DNA of 64,000 nt from assembly GCF_013409935.1 (NCBI RefSeq), contig NZ_JACCCO010000001.1, positions 744,001-808,000 of the forward strand. The letters are read 5' to 3'. The stretch is from Streptosporangium sandarakinum. GTDB taxonomy: Bacteria > Actinomycetota > Actinomycetes > Streptosporangiales > Streptosporangiaceae. The notes below the pieces were generated by a model. That model was not told the origin of the DNA and did no database searches. It was given only the letters and a program-made list of their open reading frames with translations. Shown one piece after another: positions 60,636-64,000 of the stretch (positions within the stretch are counted from its first letter, which is position 1; the number at the start of each line of letters is the position of its first letter). A program made the position numbers and the translations under genes.

Positions 60636-61935
60636 CGCGCTTCCCGGCCTGAAGGCCGGAGATTCAGCCTGTGCCGCGCGTTCACGCGGCACCTCTGTGG
60701 CTTCCTGCTTCGCCGACCCGCGCCACCGCAAGCGGTGGTCTCACCGGGTCTCCACAGGCGTTTCGCCTGTCCGCCCGTCCGGCGGCCAGGATGTTGATCG
60801 CCGCGTTCACGTCCCGGTCGTGGGTCGCGCCACAGGCGCAGGTCCACGACCGGACGTTCAACGGCATCTTGTCAGCAAGTGCTCCGCACGCCGAGCACAG
60901 CTTCGACGACGGGAACCAGCGATCGATCTTCGCGAAGGTCCGCCCGTACCGGGCGGCCTTGTACTCCAGCATGGCCGTGAACTGCGACCAGCCCACGTCA
61001 TGGACGCTCTTGGCCAGCTTCGTGCGCGCCAGGCCCCTCACCGACAGGTTCTCCACGTAGATCGCTTGGTTGTCGCGGATCAACGCGGCAGACAGCTTGT
61101 GGGCGAAGTCCCGGCGCGCGTCGGCCACCCGGGCATGCGCCCGCGCGACCTTGACGACGGCCTTCTTACGGTTGTTCGACCCCCTCACTTTCCGGGAGAG
61201 GGCCTGCTGCGCCTTGCGGAGCTTCTTCGCCGCCCGGCGCAGAAGCCGGGGATTGTCGATCTTCCGGCCGTCGGAGGTGACCGCGAAGTGCGTCAGTCCC
61301 AGGTCGATGCCGACCTCGGCTGCGGCCTGGGGAAGCCGTTCGTCGGCCGTCTCCACGACGAAACTCGCGAAGTACCTCCCGGCCGCATCCTTGACCACGG
61401 TCACCGATGACGGCTCCGACGGCAGGCTGCGTGACCAGCGCACCGGCACGTCCCCGATCTTCGGCAGGCGCAGCCTCCCGCCCGCCGTGACGGTGAACCG
61501 GGCGTTCTTGGTGAAGCGGACCGCCTGCCGGTTGTCCTTCTTCGACCGGAACCGGGGCTCGGCGATCTTCGGCCCCTTGCGTTTGCCGGTGATCGAGGCG
61601 AAGAAGTTCCGGTAGGCGGTGTTCAGGTCGGCGAGCGCCTGCTGGAGCAGGACGGCGGAGACCTCGCCCAGCCATGCCCGTTCGAGCGTCTTCTTCGCCT
61701 CGGTGATGACCCGCTTGGACAACTCCCCATCGGAGACGTACGGCAGGCCCGCCTCGCGGGCGTCCTGCCGCAGGCGCAGCCCGTCGTTGAACACCACTCG
61801 GGCGCACCCGAAGGCCCGCGCCAGCGCCTGGCGCTGGGCGGCGTCCGGGTAGAGCCGGTACCGGTAACGCAGCCGCACGGCCATCATCGTGCCACTCGAC
61901 CATGACCGGGCGTAGGGGAATCCGGGCGATCCGTG
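60632..61935 (-). mobile_element. IS200/IS605-type element with intact tnpB, no tnpA
   Basis: The element carries tnpB on the minus strand. Downstream of it lies a hairpin (CCGGCCT 60644-60650, AGGCCGG 60653-60659), flanked on the minus strand by GAATC before and GTCAA after, at 60632-60636. This is the usual right-end/omega-RNA 3' end. The left end is not clear and is placed near 61890-61935. No TnpA is seen, so it would need help to move. Confidence 0.75.
60682..61887 (-). CDS. tnpB: RNA-guided endonuclease TnpB
   Basis: 401 aa, full length. An N-terminal WED/REC part begins VRLRYRYRLYPDAAQRQALA. The RuvC residues are all present: Asp195 in EVGIDLGLTHFAVTSDG, Glu279 in AIYVENLSVRGLA and Asp359 in THDRDVNAAINILAAG. 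The zinc ribbon is CSACG (331-335) and TCACG (350-353). Known TnpB proteins cut DNA guided by an RNA from the element right end. This one appears catalytically competent. Here the guide would be read from the 3' end of the subtilase gene, next to the hairpin at 60644-60659. Confidence 0.93.
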   Translation of the reverse strand: MMAVRLRYRYRLYPDAAQRQALARAFGCARVVFNDGLRLRQDAREAGLPYVSDGELSKRVITEAKKTLERAWLGEVSAVLLQQALADLNTAYRNFFASITGKRKGPKIAEPRFRSKKDNRQAVRFTKNARFTVTAGGRLRLPKIGDVPVRWSRSLPSEPSSVTVVKDAAGRYFASFVVETADERLPQAAAEVGIDLGLTHFAVTSDGRKIDNPRLLRRAAKKLRKAQQALSRKVRGSNNRKKAVVKVARAHARVADARRDFAHKLSAALIRDNQAIYVENLSVRGLARTKLAKSVHDVGWSQFTAMLEYKAARYGRTFAKIDRWFPSSKLCSACGALADKMPLNVRSWTCACGATHDRDVNAAINILAAGRADRRNACGDPVRPPLAVARVGEAGSHRGAA

Positions 61936-62244
61936 AACACATCATCGAACGCAGGCGGCCGGCCCTTCACCGTCCTGGTGCCCGCCCGATGGGCCGAGCG
62001 GCAAAACCGGGAAGGTCAGGACATGCTCACGCCCTGGCGGGCACTCCCGCGCGGGCCTTCACCTCCGGCCCGAGGCCGGAGCACCGACCCGCATTTCGGT
62101 AGCGGCACGCGACGGCGATCCGTGGGGCCCGGCACCTGGTGCCAGGCCCCACCGGCGTCCGGCGGGCGTCCCCGCCGGGTGCCCGCGCGGGCACCCGTCC
62201 GGCGGCGCGGCGGGCCGGGTGGAACGGGAGCAGGGCGGAGCCGT
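61888..62244. other. Spacer between tnpB and the CBS gene
   Basis: 357 bp holding the presumed TnpB element left end and GC-rich palindromes, including GGGTGCCCGCGCGGGCACCC at 62177-62196. A plus-strand stretch beginning near 61933 (NTSSNAGGRPFTVLVPARWA) is open but matches nothing recognised. No gene is called. Confidence 0.4.
62124..62150 (-). terminator. Hairpin downstream of the CBS-domain gene
   Basis: GGGGCC-c-GGCACC pairs with GGTGCC-a-GGCCCC across a single central base, 12 pairs with one mismatch. It lies about 95 bp beyond the CBS gene stop on its transcript. No T-tract follows. Confidence 0.5.
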
Positions 62245-62673
62245 TCAGCGGTGGAGGTAGTCCACCAGGTACGCCTTCTCGGTCTCCAGCGCCTCGATGG
62301 CGCTCTTGACCACGTCACCGATGCTGACGATCCCGGCGAGCCGGTCGTCCACCACCACCGGCACGTGCCGGATGCGGTGCGTGGTCATGGTCTGGCGCAG
62401 GTCCTCCACCTTGACGCCGGGGCCGCAGGTGCGGACCTCGGTGGTCATGATGGCCGACACGGGCGCGTCCAGCACGGCGGCGCCGCGGTCGTTGAGACCG
62501 CGGACCACGTCGCGCTCGGAGACGATGCCGCTGATCGAGGAGCCGTCGTCGGAGACCACCGCGGCGCCGATGTTGTTGTCGGCCAGTACGGCCAGCAGCT
62601 CCGTCACCGTCGCGCGGGGGCGGACGGTGACCACGTGGTTTCCCTTTTTGGCGAGGAGCGCACCGATGAGCAT
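62245..62673 (-). CDS. CBS domain pair protein
   Basis: 142 aa composed of two CBS motifs: HVVTVRPRATVTELLAVLAD with GAAVVSDDGSSISGIVSERD, and SAIMTTEVRTCGPGVKVEDL with RIRHVPVVVDDRLAGIVSIG. Such proteins bind adenine nucleotides and act as energy sensors; the partner is unknown. The ATG at 62673 has AGGTGG eight bases upstream and is preferred to the in-frame GTG at 62682. It is monocistronic. Confidence 0.92.
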   Translation of the reverse strand: MLIGALLAKKGNHVVTVRPRATVTELLAVLADNNIGAAVVSDDGSSISGIVSERDVVRGLNDRGAAVLDAPVSAIMTTEVRTCGPGVKVEDLRQTMTTHRIRHVPVVVDDRLAGIVSIGDVVKSAIEALETEKAYLVDYLHR

Positions 62674-62790
62674 CGAGACCACCTGGGTGTGCGGGCTGGG
62701 TGGGGGTGTCTGTTTCCTGCCCGGCGGGCTTCCGGGCTAAGCCTCCGCCCGTGCCCTGTCCCGGTGGCGGGGCCGTCCGTCACGGCCGCC

Positions 62791-62917
62791 GGGGACCGGT
62801 GCCTCGTGACGCGGGTCCGGCGTGTCGCGAAGAGGGACCGGTGCCTCGTGACGCAGGGTCGGCGTGTCATGACGAGGGACCGGCGTGTCGCGACGCGGGG
62901 CCGGTGTGTCACGGTGC
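62791..62917. repeat. Six 21-bp tandem repeats
   Basis: Units of about 21 bp built on GGGACCGG(T/C)G(T/C)(C/G)TCG(T/C)GACG run from 62791 to 62917. On the minus strand one frame reads a heptad series (HRDTPAP, RRDTPVP, RHDTPTL, RHEAPVP, LRDTPDP, RHEAPVP). No convincing gene surrounds it, so it is listed as a repeat only. Confidence 0.75.
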
Positions 62918-63004
62918 GGGCAGCAGCCGGCGGTACGCCTCGTCGGTGTCGCGCGTCCTGGCGACGAGCTCGTCGGCGAGCTCGGAGAGGCGTCGCAGCA
63001 GCGG

Positions 63005-63443
63005 TCGGGCGGCCAGGGACATGACATCGAGGCCGACCAGATGTTCACCGTCCCGATGGCCTGGGCCACCGGGCTGCTGGGGAGCAGGCCCATCCAGGTG
63101 ACCGCCACCATCTACGACATCGACATGATCAACGGGGTGGACTTCCCGGTCGGGAAGAAGGGGATCAGGAAGGGGACAGGATCGGCCACCTGTACTTCGA
63201 GGGGGACTACTACTTCGAGGGGGACTACGGCGAGAGCGCGCTGAACGGCTCCAGGTACGCCGCGGAGAAACTCGGCCTGGAGATCGTCGAGCAGAAGATC
63301 AAGGCGACCGACCAGGACATGAGCGCCCAGGCCGCCGCCTTCAAGGCCGAGGGCGTCAAGAGGGACGCGATCGGCGGCGCCGTGGTGTTCGAGGAGGCGT
63401 CGGTGTCGGGCCTGGCGAAGGAGTACCGGGTACCGGTCGGCTG
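63005..63443 (+). pseudogene. ABC transporter substrate-binding protein (LIV-type) remnant
   Basis: One frame reads PMAWATGLLGSRPIQVTATI, then YDIDMINGVDFPVGKKGIRK. A one-base shift near 63170 leads to RIGHLYFEGDYYFEGDYGES, ALNGSRYAAEKLGLEIVEQK and TDQDMSAQAAAFKAEGVK before a stop at 63441. This is the periplasmic-binding fold of branched-chain amino acid or similar receptors. The N-terminus and the distal lobe are missing, and an 18-bp unit (tacttcgagggggactac) is duplicated, which gives YFEGDY twice. It is clearly non-functional. Confidence 0.75.
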
Positions 63444-63659
63444 ACCGTTCACACGAAGCGGGTCACCGGCCGGCCGGACGGTCCGGCGAAGCGGGACCGT
63501 CCGGCCGCGTGAGGAGCGCCGGATACCGGCCGCCCGGCCGGGTGGGAATCGTCGGGTGACGGCCGTCCGATGCGGCCCGCGTCCCCGCATCGGGGATGCG
63601 GGCCGCATCTCCCGGCGGTAGCGTGTGAAATACCACAAGCCTTCGCCCCCGGGGATCCG

Positions 63660-64000
63660 ATGACCGACAAGCTGAACACCGGCAGCCATGACCTGCCGGT
63701 CTCCGACGCACTCGCCGAGTTCATGACGACCGGCTGGGCCGACAGCCGCCGCGACGACGTGGCGGCGCTGCCGGTGGCCGCCTACACGGCCAAGCGGCGC
63801 GCCGCGCTCGCGGCGCGGTTCCCCGGCGAGCGCCTCGTCATCCCGTCCGGCACGCTCAAGGTCCGCAGCAACGACAGCGACTACCGGTTCCGCCCGCACA
63901 GCGCGTTCACCTACCTCACCGGCGACCAGGAGCCCGACGACGTCCTGGTGATCGATCCGTCCGGGGAGGCGACGCTGTTCCTGCGTCCCCGCTCGCCGCG
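63660..64000 (+). CDS. Aminopeptidase P family protein, 5' part
   Basis: The gene runs off the window. The visible 113 residues start MTDKLNTGSHDLPVSDALAE and contain YTAKRRAALAARFPGERLVI, PSGTLKVRSNDSDYRFRPHS and FTYLTGDQEPDDVLVIDP, the N-terminal domain of Xaa-Pro aminopeptidase (PepP type). The metal-binding catalytic domain lies beyond 64000. The ATG at 63660 lies just after a GGGG stretch. Confidence 0.88.
   Translation, partial: MTDKLNTGSHDLPVSDALAEFMTTGWADSRRDDVAALPVAAYTAKRRAALAARFPGERLVIPSGTLKVRSNDSDYRFRPHSAFTYLTGDQEPDDVLVIDPSGEATLFLRPRSP

Noticed and set aside
57063..60731. A 1200-codon open frame on the minus strand
   Set aside because: It is antisense to the subtilase, whose catalytic triad and domains are unmistakable on the plus strand. 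The antisense product is Gly/Arg/Val-rich without motifs.
62737..63111. A minus-strand frame with heptad repeats as a possible gene
   Set aside because: No ribosome-binding site, no family, and half of it overlaps the ABC binding-protein remnant read on the other strand. Kept as a repeat only.

Overview
The window is very GC-rich with dense, often overlapping genes, GTG/TTG starts, leaderless-looking promoters, SpoIIE/STAS partner-switching proteins, SPW-repeat and Streptomyces-type lipoproteins. This points to a high-GC actinomycete, plausibly Streptosporangiaceae-like. The placement is inferred from gene content and style only.

Layout. 10-2561: proline to glutamate catabolism (ProDH, P5CDH), closed by a strong hairpin. 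2694-4356: a MarR-controlled flavin reductase operon that ends in a decayed SDR gene. 4660-5459: a NarG N-terminal remnant translationally joined to an HPP (nitrite-transporter-like) membrane protein. 5491-10045: two glycosyltransferases, a heptose-phosphatase-like HAD enzyme and a radical SAM/SPASM enzyme. 10294-17621: a stress-signalling island with a 1392-aa hybrid kinase/phosphatase/anti-sigma protein, two STAS proteins and a second PP2C phosphatase. 17618-26589: scattered metabolic, membrane and secreted proteins, plus a broken TnpB element.

26920-31070 is a corridor of decayed genes. It holds a frameshifted and truncated Gfo/Idh gene, an alcohol dehydrogenase without its zinc domain, a truncated beta-propeller gene, and a LuxE-like/LuxC-like pair that has lost its outer ends. 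31071-43845: dienelactone hydrolase with divergent MarR, PlsC acyltransferase, a TPP enzyme paired with a cyclase/isatin-hydrolase-fold protein, a lipoprotein propeller, dihydroxyacetone kinase DhaKLM, a GH15 enzyme and a free-standing condensation-domain protein.

43953-55707 is one tightly coupled minus-strand operon: GH42 beta-galactosidase, divergent GcvPA-like and GcvPB-like P-protein subunits, an AcoX/NAD-kinase-family protein, an SDR, a complete CUT1 sugar ABC importer and a second glycoside hydrolase. It starts at a recognisable promoter (TTGACG-N18-TATGAA) in the gap shared with a divergent GntR/FCD regulator. No GcvT or GcvH is present. The P-protein motifs differ from housekeeping ones, so this is the best candidate in the window for an undescribed system. 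56588-64000: a small Smr protein, a large secreted subtilase, an intact TnpB element inserted exactly at the subtilase stop codon, a CBS-domain protein, a decayed ABC binding-protein gene and the start of an aminopeptidase P gene.

Two traits recur across the window. One is GC-rich tandem repeats with periods of 15, 17, 21, 27 and 50 bp. The other is internal deletions that leave readable gene fragments.
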